In this document: positions 34,807 through 46,401 of the stretch, in pieces
Layout of the letters: the number at the start of each line of letters is the position of its first letter
Position numbering within the stretch: the stretch's first letter is position 1
NCBI GenBank assembly: GCA_020747015.1
Contig: JAGTJM010000009.1
Coordinates: 682,001-746,000, forward strand
Reading direction: 5' to 3'
Length of the DNA: 64,000 nt
Source of the DNA: Pyrenochaeta sp. MPI-SDFR-AT-0127
Taxonomy: Eukaryota > Ascomycota > Dothideomycetes > Pleosporales > Cucurbitariaceae
The notes under the pieces: generated by a model
Database searches by the model: none
Seen by the model: only the letters and a program-made list of their open reading frames with translations
Told to the model about the DNA's origin: nothing
Made by a program: the position numbers and the translations under genes

Positions 34807-35944
34807 ATGTCCGTCGCACTCCAACGCGCCGTCAACCTTCTTACTCTCTCTGTGGGCCATGTTGCGCTCAACCCAGTCGTCACAGCTACTTTGCTCTGGG
34901 TCTTGACAAAAGCCCCACCACAGCTTCGCAGCCAGTTCACAAGCCGCATTGCTGCACTTCGGGATCCTCAACAGTATGCAAGGATTCTCAAAGCGCTCAA
35001 GTGGTGCCTTGCCCTGGGTATCACGGGAGTCTTGAACAAGCAACTCAACCACGTTGCGCTGAATGCCGGACGTTTCAAGAGCGAGAAGGCGCGCTGGAAC
35101 TTGGACAGAGAAGTCGCCGTAGTCACAGGTGGATGCAGTGGGATTGGAGAGTTGATTGTTAAGAGATTGGTGAACCGCGGTGTGCGGGTTGCGGTGTTGG
35201 ACATTCAGCAGTTACCCGAGGGACTACAGGGCTGTAAGAACGAATACCACATGAAATGTCGCAAAGGTAAAGATACTGACAGATTGGGTTGTAGATGCAA
35301 ATATCAAGTTCTTCTCCTGTGATATTACAGACTCAGCGACTGTCTACTCGACGGCGGAGAAGGTCAGGGACACTTTGGGTGCACCCTCCATTCTTATCAA
35401 CAATGCTGGTATCCTGGCTTCCCATACCATCCTCAACACTTCGGACGAGTATCTGCGCAAGATCTTCGATGTCAACGTGCTGAGCAACTGGTACACGACC
35501 AAGGCCTTTTTACCAGCCATGATTGCAGAGAACAAAGGCCACATCGTCACCATTGCCAGCACAGCATCCTACGTCGGCGTTGGCGGCCTCACAGACTACA
35601 CCGCGACTAAAGCGGCCATTCTCTCCTTCCACGAGGGCCTCAACCAGGAACTCAAGCATCACTACAAGGCCCCAAATGTCCTCACAACGTCCATCCATCC
35701 CAATTGGGTGAGAACGCCGCTGTTGAAGCCCGTTGAAAAGGACCTGGAGAAGGAGGGAAGTGTTATTACTGAACCGACGGCTGTAGCTGATAAGGTCGTG
35801 GAGAGGATCGAGAGGTGTACGGGCGGACAGGTCTACTTGCCCAGCACAATAGCCAAGGTTAGTTTGTTGAGGGGATTGCCGAATTGGTTACAGGAGAGCG
35901 TTAGGGACGGGGTTAGCAAGACGATCTACAATAGCGCAAAGTAG
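34807..35944 (+). CDS. Membrane-associated short-chain dehydrogenase/reductase
   Basis: Two exons (34807-35233, 35295-35944; 61-nt intron) encode 358 residues. The classical SDR features are present: the NAD(P)-binding TGGCSGIG at residues 107-114, NNAG at 178-181, and the catalytic Tyr244 and Lys248 in YTATK, with a Ser-containing TIASTASY just before. About 100 residues precede the Rossmann fold and include hydrophobic stretches (VTATLLWVL, WCLALGITGVL) that could anchor it to the ER or lipid droplets, as in the 17-beta-hydroxysteroid dehydrogenase 11/13 and retinol dehydrogenase group. The substrate is likely a lipid or steroid-like alcohol, but that is inference. Catalytic residues are intact. 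The C-terminal part (VYLPSTIAKV, LPNWLQESVRD) is typical of this fungal subgroup. Confidence 0.9.
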
Positions 35945-36338
35945 AGCGAGGCACGTTGGAGACGGTTACAAGTTGTTTAGTGTAAGTATATTTGTTTGTG
36001 CGTCTGAAGTAGTTCCTTTTCTGAACGAACCCTTGCTTGATGGAGCAAGCCTTATGCGGTGTAGGAGTTTGTGTGGTGACACGAAGGATTACCTGCAGGT
36101 AGCAAGATACTGGTTTGGGCAGGTCTTTTGAAACTGCATTGAACACTGCATGCAACGTGCCGTGTCCGTCTGCAGTGCGTGTGGAGTGTCTTCCCGAGTC
36201 GGTGCCGTGTCCTGTCGTGACTCTCGCGCTAGTGGCTCGGTTGTCGCGTCGACGCGTCTTCCCATCTGCTCTCGCTTTCCGACTGCAGTGAAAGATTGCC
36301 CACAAGACCATACAATCCAACATCGCACGCCCAGAATC
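35945..36338. other. Short intergenic region before RNase H2
   Basis: It is the 3' flank of the SDR gene and the promoter of the RNase H2 gene. Nothing else is recognised. The long minus-strand frames here are antisense shadows. Confidence 0.45.
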
Positions 36339-37419
36339 ATGGCCAACATAAATGAAGATGTCCAGATGGACACGCAAGATATCGAGCTAGAAACTCCGCC
36401 CTCAGATGTCTTCATAGCGCCGTCAATCAACAAGCCCGACATTATCGCGGGCAAGTCATACTCCCACTTCTCGCCAATACCGCAGCAAGTTGCCGAGGAC
36501 ATGTCCACAGAAGTTGTGCTAGGTGTCGACGAAGCTGGACGAGGTCCTGTTCTAGGTGTGTAGCCCGAACTTTGTGTTCTCGTATAACAACTCACAAGAT
36601 GCACCAGGTCCCATGGTTTACGCACTATTCTATCTACCAATTGAGCTGCACCATTCGCTCCTGGCCGAAACCCATCACTTTGACGACTCCAAGGTTTTGA
36701 CGCCCGAAGTCCGCTCGAACCTCATGCGCAAGCTCTGCACCAAAGGTTCAGATCTTTACGAAGCAGGCGGGTGGGCCACGCGGTTGTTGTCAGCACAAGA
36801 CATATCAGCACACATGTTATCGCCTGCTGTGTACAATTTGAATGCACAAGCTATGGATGCGACAATCGATCTCATCAAAGGAGTTCTGGCACAAGGTGTC
36901 AACGTCAAGGAGATATACATTGACACAATCGGAAGGCCTGACATTTATCAGAAGAAGCTGGAAAGGATATGGCCAACCATTCAAATCACCGTCGCCAAAA
37001 AGGCCGATAGTTTATACCCATGTGTTAGTGCTGCGTCCGTGTGCGCCAAAGTCACCCGAGATGCTGCCCTGGATGTCTCCTACGAGCCCTACCATAACCC
37101 GACCGCCAATGCAGACGAAAGTGCAGAGGTCAAAGTGGCCTGGGGATCGGGATACCCTTCTGACGCAAGGACAACGGCTTGGTTAAAGCAAACTCTAGAT
37201 CCTGTGTTTGGGTGGGGTAACGAGTGTCGCTTCTCCTGGGGCACGGCGAAAGAAATGCTTGAAGGAAAGAAAGCCGGTATTAGCATCGACTGGCCAGTCG
37301 AAGACGATGGCGACGATATGCGCATGACCGATTTCTTCGCCGGGAAGAGTGAAAGTGCCGGCGACGAGCTTGTAGATTGGTTCGGGAAGCGGGTCACGGA
37401 GGAAATGGAGGTATTCTGA
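36339..37419 (+). CDS. RNH201: Ribonuclease H2 catalytic subunit A
   Basis: RNase H2A is the catalytic chain of the heterotrimeric nuclear enzyme that cuts RNA in RNA/DNA hybrids and removes single ribonucleotides from DNA. Two exons (36339-36555, 36608-37419; 52-nt intron) give 342 residues. The acidic catalytic motif is GVDEAGRGPVLG (Asp64, Glu65), interrupted by the intron just after. Other conserved parts are HFDDSKVLTPEVR, EIYIDTIGRPDIYQKKL with the third catalytic Asp, the ADSLYPCVSAASVCAKVTRD block with the Tyr-containing and fourth acidic site, and GSGYPSDARTTAWL. All active-site residues are in place. The C-terminal 60 residues are acidic (WPVEDDGDDMRMTDFF) and could include a PCNA-type short motif near MTDFF; that is a guess. 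Confidence 0.94.
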
Positions 37420-38297
37420 TGAGCTTATCTGCGCAACAACCGCCGAAGTTGCATATTCGGCGTGCGAATCTTTACAAGGGCAGTCAAAGCGCGCGACAGA
37501 CCCTGCCCACGATTTACGACGAATCAAACTGCCTGTTCGCCTACGATGTTTGCTATTCGGGAAGCCGAGGGCTGACCACCGCCACCAGTCACGGAATCCG
37601 GGCGTTTCTCCTCGCATCCTCGGCCGGGCATCGCTCTTTGTTGGATTCCCGGCGAGGGTAGTGTCACCCAACAACGCAATCAGAACTCGCCAATCTGAGT
37701 GGCGGCAACGTGGCGCACGAGCCGCAAGTCTGATAAGAATGACGAAATGTCTGTGCAAAAGCGACTTCTTCAAGTCGGTGTGGCCGGGGTTCAAGTACCT
37801 TGGCTGGCTCAATTTTAAGAAGCATTGTTGAGCGAGCCACTGCGCTCAATTTTCCGTCTAAAATTCTTTATCTTTTGCATGCGTTTGGTTTTTTTGGCCC
37901 TTTTCATTAGCGTTGCGTTCAAGCGTTTGTCAAAAAATTTCCTTCGTCGCCTTCGTATCAGTCAATTACGAACCAGTATTTTACACTGTCCGTGCCATAC
38001 CTCGCCCTGAAGCGTTATCCACCTACGCTAGAGCCAACGTTCCTTCAATTCTAACGCCTTCCCTTAACATTTCTTCGCATCATACTTCCCTTATCCTTGA
38101 CTCCAAACACCAAATCTCCTGATTACACCTTTAGCCGGCGTCACGCTCACCAAACTATCCATTCTTGATCCTGAGAATCTTCGCTCTCATTGAAGCACAA
38201 CATATTACTGATGTGCATCGTCCTTCCCATCCGGCACATCTCTTGTACCCATACAATCTTCATATGGCAGCACTGCGTCGACGCTACTCGCTTTGGT
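37420..38297. other. Intergenic region after RNase H2
   Basis: It holds the RNase H2 3' flank and the upstream region of the unknown gene that follows. The T-rich stretch near 37860-37950 carries no recognisable signal. Open frames here are not protein-like. Confidence 0.45.
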
Positions 38298-39620
38298 ATG
38301 GACGGCCAAACACCATGTTGTAATGTCCAGCAAAACGGACAGACAATCCTCACGCGGAAGGTCTGCGAAAATTGTGGCGGCGAAAGGTATTTTGTTCGCA
38401 GAGGAGGTATTGCCGAGCGCGGCAATGGCAGTTCGTCATCAACATTGGAGGATCGTGGAACATATGATCAAGAAGACGCGCATGATTCCGGCTACAATAG
38501 CGACGTCATCAACGAGGAAGATAAAGAAGAAGGATCAGAACTCGAAGATGTCCCAGTCTCGCCAAAGGGAGCCACTACACGCCGACTGCGAACGAAACAA
38601 CAGGTCGAGCGCAAAGCCAGGTCTTCCAGTCATAGTCGACCACGGACCCGCAGACCGAGCTGGAAGCCAAACCTTAAACGCGAACTAGCCTTTGAGGACA
38701 CACAAAAAACAACGGACCGCAGACGGCGCGACTCGATTGATTCGCTGATTTCAAATTTTGACGGCAATATCTGGCATGCATCAAGAGAACCGCAAGCCAT
38801 CGTGGAAGAGAAGGTTGATGTTACAGCACCTGTAAAGGATCCGAGAGGAACGACTCAGAAATCGGCTGTCAGAAAGCACCATCCGTCAAAGAGACGACTA
38901 TCGACGCTGTTGCATCCTTCCTCGCCCTCCCATGAGATTACAGTAGGCGTGCAAACAGCAAGAGCTTTCGCGTTCCCTCAGCTTGTAGATGTACAGCAGT
39001 CCTCGGATGGATCAAAAACTAGAACCCCTACAAGGAAAAGGTCGTCTCTCATGCATCCTTCAACACCAGCGGAGGGGTTTAGTTTCCCTCCACGAAAAGG
39101 CTCTCCACCACTACATTCCTTAGGTCCGATGGCGAACCTCTCGAGTTGTGCTCACCACAGGACTGTTATTTCCGTGCCACCAATGCAGCAAGATGGACCT
39201 GAGCGGAAGATACCAACTCTAATCGAAATTTCTCCTTCGCCATCGTCGCTGCGCCAACTTTCGTCTATCCCAGCGAGACGCTTACCGACTCTTGTAACGG
39301 ACACGTCCGCGGCCGTATTCAGTACAGGCAGTACGGCCAAACAGGTACCATCCAGACCACGCCGCGAATCAGTTCTGCACTCCTGCCTCTCAGACTCCGA
39401 GGACGATACATCCGACGGCTACTCATCCTTTCCACACTTAAACTCAAAGCGCACCCGGAATACTCACCACGCCAGATACGCAAATTCAACAGACACCGAA
39501 GCTATAAAGTTCTCATCCTCGTCCTCCGACATTGACAGCGAAGACGCCGAGGACGCTCTCCTTGCCAACACGGCTCGAGCTGCGAGGGCGAGTCGCCAAC
39601 AACGGGTTCGGAACGGATGA
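38298..39620 (+). CDS. Unknown basic, Ser-rich protein with N-terminal Cys pairs
   Basis: I do not recognise this protein. The frame is open from 38190, but the ATG at 38298 (MDGQTPCCNVQQNGQ) starts the protein-like part, giving 440 residues; ATGs at 38190 and nearby precede hydrophobic, unlikely sequence. The N-terminus holds CC and then KVCENCGGERYF, a spacing like a small zinc ribbon. An acidic region (EEDKEEGSELED) and a long, positively charged, Ser/Pro/Arg-rich region follow, almost surely disordered, with clusters such as RRLRTKQQVERKAR and KHHPSKRRLS. The C-terminus is acidic-serine (SSSSSDIDSEDAEDALL) ending in Arg-rich ARASRQQRVRNG. No intron is needed. The composition suggests a nuclear or regulatory protein, but nothing more can be said. 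Confidence 0.6.
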   Translation: MDGQTPCCNVQQNGQTILTRKVCENCGGERYFVRRGGIAERGNGSSSSTLEDRGTYDQEDAHDSGYNSDVINEEDKEEGSELEDVPVSPKGATTRRLRTKQQVERKARSSSHSRPRTRRPSWKPNLKRELAFEDTQKTTDRRRRDSIDSLISNFDGNIWHASREPQAIVEEKVDVTAPVKDPRGTTQKSAVRKHHPSKRRLSTLLHPSSPSHEITVGVQTARAFAFPQLVDVQQSSDGSKTRTPTRKRSSLMHPSTPAEGFSFPPRKGSPPLHSLGPMANLSSCAHHRTVISVPPMQQDGPERKIPTLIEISPSPSSLRQLSSIPARRLPTLVTDTSAAVFSTGSTAKQVPSRPRRESVLHSCLSDSEDDTSDGYSSFPHLNSKRTRNTHHARYANSTDTEAIKFSSSSSDIDSEDAEDALLANTARAARASRQQRVRNG

Positions 39621-40748
39621 AAGGAAAAAAAAATAAACACCACTGCACAACCACGTTGCACACGCCATGGATTCGGACGCAGTACTAGACTCCGCTGTTC
39701 AATGACGAAAGCATGCCTGGCGCCCCTCCCCAAGAGTTGGCGTCCGACTCGGCGTCTAGGATTGCTGGACTTGGTGTGGTCGTCCCCAAAATCCGCCCTT
39801 GTTTTTCTGGCCGGGGGGGACAACCAGGAAATTTGTCACGATTCTTGGGGTTGGATTTCGAGCCCGCTAATGCGGCGCCTGTCGTGTTTGACAAAGGACG
39901 TCTGGTTATTTGGCATGTATTAGTACTAGTAGCGATCCTGCATTTCGTAGATTTAATAGCATGGGTGACCCTACCCCCTTGTCATCACGTGCCTGTGCTG
40001 TTATTCTTGTCGCTTCTTGTCCTATGAAGGTGATCTGCACCGGCAGTTACAAATGGGGGCTTGTGAAGAGCATTTTCTTGGCTTCGTCACGACACGGACG
40101 CCGGGCTAGAGGAAAGGGTAGATGCAATTGGACTTTTCTTTCGTTTCCGCTTTGTTACATGCGGATATGTGTCCAAGTGCAAAGGCTGGCCAGACTCTTC
40201 TTATCCCCAAAATGGCGACTCAAGTCCGCCCCTTGTTGCTGCTCTACAGCGAAACAACAATGCTAGCTACGGAAGTGTGTTTGAAATGCCAATCCTTGAG
40301 CTTCACAACAAATTTCCCGTCTTGACCTTGCCGATGCTCCATTCCTACCCCTGTGTCTGTCTCTCATTCTCCACCTCATGGTCATCTCATCCCCAATCCA
40401 TGCTCAGAGTCTATCCTAGTACTCTGCCAATCTCAGCCGCCGTCCAATGTTCCTGCGTATAACGTCCCGCTCGACCGACGGTTCAGCTTCCCCACCGCGG
40501 TTTGCGTTGAGCGCCTGGCGGAGCATACCCGCATCGAAGAAGCCATCTATGAAAGTAAGGAAATCAGCGAATGGAATACTGGAAAAGAAAGGCAATGTGT
40601 TGTGATATAATTTCTATGATAGAAAATGTGCAATGGGAAGATGAAGTCTCGTCTATCATGTATCAAAAGGGGGTATATATGACAAAAAGAATGTGCATGT
40701 GATGTGATGCTGAAGATGCAAAAATGTGTGAAACAGCAAGGAAAATCG
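39621..40748. other. Intergenic region between convergent genes
   Basis: It separates the rightward unknown gene and the leftward carnitine acetyltransferase gene. A plus-strand frame open from 40326 to 40610 lacks an ATG but ends in the residues CVVI, a CaaX-like end (see findings). Otherwise nothing is recognised. Confidence 0.4.
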
Positions 40749-43431
40749 TCAAGAGGCGTAATACATAGGCTTCCTGACAGCGATTTTCGTGGATCTCTTG
40801 GTTCGAAACTTCTTGACTACCGTCGGCTTCCGAGGAGAGCTCACGAAAACCGCCGTCATGGGTTTGAAAGGAGGAGAATGGGGAGGAGTAGGTGGTAACG
40901 TGACTGGGGGAAACGCAATATTCGGGACTTCATCGAGGGTGAGAGAGGGAGGGGATGGGGGAGCCCTACAGCCACCAAGACCGTCGTCTTCGTCTTCATC
41001 AACGATGCTTTCAGCAGGCGTTTGTTGTTTGCCACCGTCGCCCAAAATGATTCGGCCACGGCTCTTGAGGCGGCTTGCGTTTGGTCGGTCTTCCGCTTCG
41101 CGGGCACGGGAGGCGGTCTTGTCACCAGAGGTGCCACGGCGCTTCATCTGGCGCAAGAGTTTGCGAATTTCGAGGAAGTATGATTCTAATGCATCAATAT
41201 AACGCGATGTCTGTCGGTGTTTTGAGGAGGCGCATATTGAAATGCTGCCGTCTTTGATAATGTAGCCAATTCCAAAGCCATCAGCAGAGGTTGGACCGAA
41301 GCCGAATTGTCGAAGTGAAGGATTACCGCAGTTGGAAGTTGAGAGGATAGTGGTATTGATCTTGTCCCAACCGCCGTCTGCGAACATGGCGGGCATTGAA
41401 TGTTGCATAGGTGAGGGAGAGGAGCTCGAGATAGATCCATTCTCTGATAGGACTGAGTTGCGGTTAGGAGATGCTACTCCAGACGCATCTGGGCTTGATG
41501 GACGCGTGGAATCCCAGCCGTCACTACTGGCAACCTCGGCCGACTCATCGATGGCGCGCTGCCAGATGCAATACAGCGCATAGAGATGACGATCAGGTCC
41601 TTGTGCTTTTGCACAGACCTTTGTGTTCTCAGTATGCTTCTGGCAGGCCTTGCGAAGCGCATCAATCTTCTCTGCCGCCGGATTCTCGCCCCAGAACGTT
41701 CTTAGGAACTCGACGGACTCTTCTGTGACTGATCGAATGGCCTCAGTTCGTCCGTGGTAATAGACCTTGGTCATAGCGGGCTCGTAGACGCACTCTATTC
41801 GCCCGTACAGACCATAGTAAGCAGCTTGGAAAGCCATCTGGACAAAGGCATCAGGAGAGAAGCCCATTGATGTCATAAAGTTCTTTCCGTAGTGGGGAAA
41901 CTCCAAAGTGGCAAACTCGTTTTGCTGAATCAAATCTGCTAGGCGTGTCTCAGCGAATCGAAGTGCTGTGCTGAGTTCAGGTACCATGTCCCACTCAAGT
42001 TTATGGGGGGTGGTTTGAACGTCACCAAAGCTATCTGGATCTCGCTTTGCCGGATCAGGACTCGCCGATGCCCACAGGCTGGGTGCACTTCCGTTGATTG
42101 TTCTGGCAAATCGTAGAATGGTGTCGGTGTAAAGGTCCGAAGCGAATCGAAGAACTGTGTGGCCATCGACACCAGTGTGTTCGAAGTTGATACCGGCACT
42201 TCCGTTTTTGCAAACAATGATCTGCAGCTTATCGTACCAGCGATTCGTGCAAGTGCCTACTTGAACACCACGCTCAATCTTGCTGGTACCGCAGAGCATG
42301 TTCATGCATAGATCTGCACCAGTCTGTGGCTCGGTATAATCCAAGCACAGAATGAACAATGCAGAGTCGACGATGTTCAAGCAGTCAGAGTTGTTGGATC
42401 CTTCTTCTCGGTGGAGAACATCGCGAAGTCCAGCCCACACTTTACGGTTCTCAGTGCTCAATACTCCCAAAGCCCCCTTTGCGGCGTCCTGGATGGGGAC
42501 TTCTTGCGCATCCTCGACAATAACCTGCAGATTAAGAGCGATATCTTTCTCACTCATAATCAAGTCGTTATTGTCGTCAAGCACATCGAACCAGTAGAAT
42601 TGGCCAGAGCACATGACGACAATATGTTTAGAAGTTGGGTCCTGACCGATCTGACATCCGTTTTCGGTAGGTATTCTGGCGGTGCCAAACAACCTTGAGT
42701 ACTGATACATGCAAAGTGGCTGACCCTTGACTGTATCGGGCGGTAGCTCTTCCAGACGGACAGCCCGTACAAAGGAAAGTGCCGACACCACTAATGAGGC
42801 TGCACGGGTGACTTGGTTGTTGCGAGCCGGGGTGGGGTCATCTTCCAGTAGGAAAAACGGATTTAGATTAAGTACCACCGGATTATCAAAATTCAGATAA
42901 GAATCGTACCCTGACAGCAAGTCAGTGCGTGCTGCGTAGTCATGGATGATACGTTGAAAGTGACAGTATTGGATCAACTCAAATCACGTTTGTCGCTGAT
43001 GAATACGGGCTAAGGCACTTACAAAACTGCTCAATGTAATTTGCTTTACCATTAGCGTACTTTTTGAGCTTCTCTTGTAGCACGGGCCCGTCGGATTTCA
43101 AGAACTCGTTGATTGACAGTACAGTGTCGTTGTGCTCCTTGGGAGACTGTAGAGGCTTCAGAGCGGCAATGTACTTTTGACATGAGCCTTCGAGGTCTGG
43201 AATGGGAAGCTTTGGCAGCTTGTCCTGGTGGGCAAAGGTGATGCCTGGCTTCGATTTGGGGTTGGTGGAATGTGCCAATGGAGCCTTTTCTTCAGGTGAG
43301 AAGGCCTGGGCACTCTCTTTGGCGGATGCTTCTGATCGAGTCACACCGTTGACTTCTGCGGTGGACATCTTGGCGGCTGTTGCTAGTGATTCGTCCAAGG
43401 AGGAAGGCTGGGTGAAGGTACGGACTGCCAT
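40749..43431 (-). CDS. Carnitine O-acetyltransferase with long C-terminal extension
   Basis: The enzyme moves acetyl groups between CoA and carnitine, which lets acetyl units cross organelle membranes during growth on acetate or fatty acids. Two exons (43431-43023, 42910-40749; 112-nt intron) give 856 residues. The intron is placed so that the conserved YIEQFWYDSYLNFDNPVV is restored. The substrate-binding PVVLNLNPFF, YQYSRLFGTARIP and the catalytic His381 in FEHTGVDGH are visible, as are GKNFMTSMG and the conserved FGFGPTSADGFGIGY. No peroxisomal targeting signal closes the protein (it ends PMYYAS) and no clear presequence starts it, so a cytosolic form like FacC is likelier than AcuJ; this is inference. 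A 40-residue Ser-rich insertion (SSDGWDSTRPSSPD...) and about 125 extra residues after QMKRRG, rich in Pro and basic residues, are unusual. Confidence 0.9.
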
Positions 43432-44766
43432 GATGGTTAATACGGATCAGGCGTGGAGGGGTGAGATGAAGGTAACGACGTTGAGGAGCCGCAAGGCGCT
43501 GCGGTAGAAGTAGTGACAATCTTGCAGACAGTAGGCCGGCATGAGGACACGAGCGATTCGCCGAAACGTGAGGATATCAGGGCTGGGAAGGGTCTCTTAT
43601 AAGACTCGGGACGAAAGGGGAAAGTTGCATTAGGTTGGATCCACCAGACGGGTAGGCATGTGAAACGCGCGATAGGCTTCGTAATAATGGGCAAGGTGAT
43701 CCAAGCAGTTGCTCAGATAGCCGGCCGCTGACACGGAACGTGACCCGCCCATGGCAGACCAGAGAGGAGAATGACCCGACAAGGTGAACCAACGACACGG
43801 TCATGCAAGGAAATGCAACTTACTCGGTAGCGCCGGGCTCTAGATGAGGCCCAAATGTTGTGTTGTGGTTCCAAATTGATGTTGACTAGAGCTACTGGAG
43901 TCAATATTGTTTCTGCGTGACAACTTACCGCAGTGGTGGTGGACCTCTTGCGCCCTCCAAGACCTAGTGGAACGAGGATGAAGAGCCGGAAAAGTAGTGC
44001 CGCAGCGAAAAAGACTGGCTGTTGGTCGAATTCGGCCAGGAGGAGACGGGTATCGCGTCAGGCAGCCCCGAGGTGTACTAGCAACCCTGTTGGACATCAG
44101 CTATCAGTGCTACGGACGAGTGGAAGCGTCGGCGGTAGGGCGAGCTTATAAAGAAGACGCACCGCAAGGCACAATGGAACTGGGTTAGCCGGCTAATCTG
44201 GGCAAATACAAATTCCTGCGAGCAGCCAGCACAAACTGCAGCGAGCGAGCAGCAGCGAGTCTGGTGTGCAGCGTCGACTGCAAATTGTAGATGAGCGCCT
44301 CTGAGCATCACATCACATGCAGGTCATAGCTCACGAGCGGCACCTTGGGCCCTAAGACGTCAATCACAAGGCTGCTTGGAGGTGTCAACCGGGATTGCTT
44401 GAGTGGCTGATGTGTGCCAACGCGTGGGGAGGGCGGGGAAACGAGCCTCTCCAAGCCCTGGCTGGTGACGTCGGCCGACGGAGAAACGGAAGGAACCCAG
44501 CAAAGGACGGGAAGGGACTATGGAGGACCCAGGAAGGAACCCCCACCACCGCCAAGAGCCGACTACACGCGACTCGTTCCTCTTCACTAACTTACCGCAC
44601 CGTTAGCCGGCCTAGACCGGGCAGCATTTCCATCGTTCGCGTTTTCCCTTCTCGCCAACACGCAGCAATCCCCGCTGTGAGACGCTTTCTCAAGGGAAGC
44701 TGTCAACCTGGGCTCTGGAAGCCGTTGCGCGTGCCGCAGAGCCGCGCAAATGCTAGTCATTGGCCC
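43432..44766. other. Divergent upstream region of carnitine acetyltransferase and Rad57
   Basis: No gene is recognised in 1.3 kb. The sequence is GC-richer than most gaps, with many overlapping open frames on both strands but no motifs. The frame of the Rad57 gene is open upstream to 44395 but that part is not protein-like. Confidence 0.45.
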
Positions 44767-46177
44767 ATGACCGATCTGCTGCAGGTGCTGCCTGACTTTG
44801 ATGCCAAACCATATTCCCATCTGCTGCCCTCGCTCGACAAGGCCCTGATCACCGCCAGCGACCTGCTCACCCTCGACGCTGCCGATGTTGCCAAACGCGC
44901 CCAACTGCCCGCCGGCGAGCTGAGGAAGCTTGCTGATGCCGCCGTGCGTGCCCTGCACCGCCAGCTTGGGTTCGGAGCAGAGGAAGCGCACGGCACCTCC
45001 CACCTGCCTGACAGCGACTGGGCTTGTATAAGCACCTTGGATGAAAAGCTTGACGCTGCTTTGGGCGGCGGCATTCCTCGTGGCTACCTGGTCGAGGTCA
45101 CTGGCGAGAGGTATGTCCCTATAGTACCATGATGATTGCTCGACCTTCCCCACCCACTACCAAGCACTTCTTCTGGGTATAGAGCTGACGACCTGCAGCG
45201 GCGCCGGTAAAACGCAGCTGCTCCTGACGCTTCTGCTGGCCTCGCAACTGCCGTCCCCGCGAGGCCTTGCCAAATCAGCAGTCTACATCTCAACCGAGGC
45301 CGTGCTTGCGACAAATCGCCTAGCCCAGCTGCTCTCCTCCCATCCGGCACTCACGTCTCTGCCATCTGACCAAAGGCCCTCTCTGTCGCGTATTCTGAGC
45401 ATCCAAACCCCGGACCTCGAGTCGCAGGAGCACATTCTGCGTTATCAGTTGCCGGTGGCTATCAAGAAGCACGACGTGGGCCTCGTAATCCTGGACTCGG
45501 TTGCTGCAAACTATCGCGCAGAGTTTGAGAAAAATGGCGCTCGAAATGGCGCTGCGTCCATGGCAAAGCGAGGCACCCAGCTAGTGCAGCTTGGAGCCTT
45601 GTTACGTGAACTCGCCCGCACTGAGGGTATTGCCGTAGTCGTTGCCAACCAGGTTGCGGACCGATTCACCAAGCCACCCTCTACTTCATCATCCAATGCA
45701 GTATCTCGAACAGCGTCTACCAACAGTCAGGGCAACAGTCGTACAAATTCCACAAACAGCCAAGGCAATGGCCGTGAGCATACTCCTCAGCCATCATACC
45801 CACCCTCTCAATCTGAAGACGGCCTATTACTATCGCCAGATCCACTAGCGCTCGACCACCAGCAGCGATGGTTTACTGGGTGGGGAGACATGCAGTACGA
45901 ATCATTCAACTCACAGAAGACGCCCTCCTTGGGCTTGGTGTGGACAAACCAACTAGCATGTCGCATCGCTCTCATAAAGCATCCTGTTTATTCAAATAGG
46001 CCGCTCATTCACACAGTCAATGGTGAGGACCAGTGGAACGAAGAAGAGAACCACATTTCGAAGTGGCGACGCTGGTTCAAACTCGTCTTCGCGACCTGGG
46101 CCCCACCATCCGATGGTCGCGGCATCGAATTTGAGATTCAGAAGAGCGGAATCAGGCACGTAACTAAGGAGAAATAG
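44767..46177 (+). CDS. RAD57: Rad51 paralogue, Rad57 type
   Basis: Rad57 acts with Rad55 to help load and stabilise Rad51 filaments in homologous recombination. Two exons (44767-45110, 45199-46177; 88-nt intron) encode 440 residues. The intron splits the Walker A motif, GESGAGKTQ (residues 113-121), right before its Ser. An N-terminal helical region precedes it (DLLTLDAADVAKRAQLPAGEL, Rad51-like). The ISTEAVLATNRLAQL, Walker B (VGLVILDSVA), AEFEKNGARNGAA and GIAVVVANQVADRF blocks match the RecA core. A disordered Asn/Ser/Gln insertion (about 45670-45825, with TNSQGN repeated twice) separates these from the C-terminal SLGLVWTNQLACRI strand. I chose the ATG at 44767 because MTDLLQVLP begins the conserved part. 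Rad57 versus Xrcc3-like naming is a matter of convention. Confidence 0.9.
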
Positions 46178-46401
46178 TATCTTATAGCTGCTCTACTCCC
46201 TCTTGCATTGTAGCTTCTAGGAAAATGCAAACAAAGCATACTAACGCGCTATCAAAGTCCAATCTCATGCGGGTATATGACTGAAGAAAACGCCATCTAC
46301 GCTTTTTTGCGGATGATATAAAACAGAATGCAAACATAACATCGTCCTAGTACTCTAGCCTTCAGATTCCCTTTCCCCCTTTTCCCTTTTTGACCCCCTC
46401 C

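Noticed and set aside
37195..37812. 205-codon minus-strand frame
   Set aside because: It overlaps the 3' end of the RNase H2 gene in antisense and has no family features.
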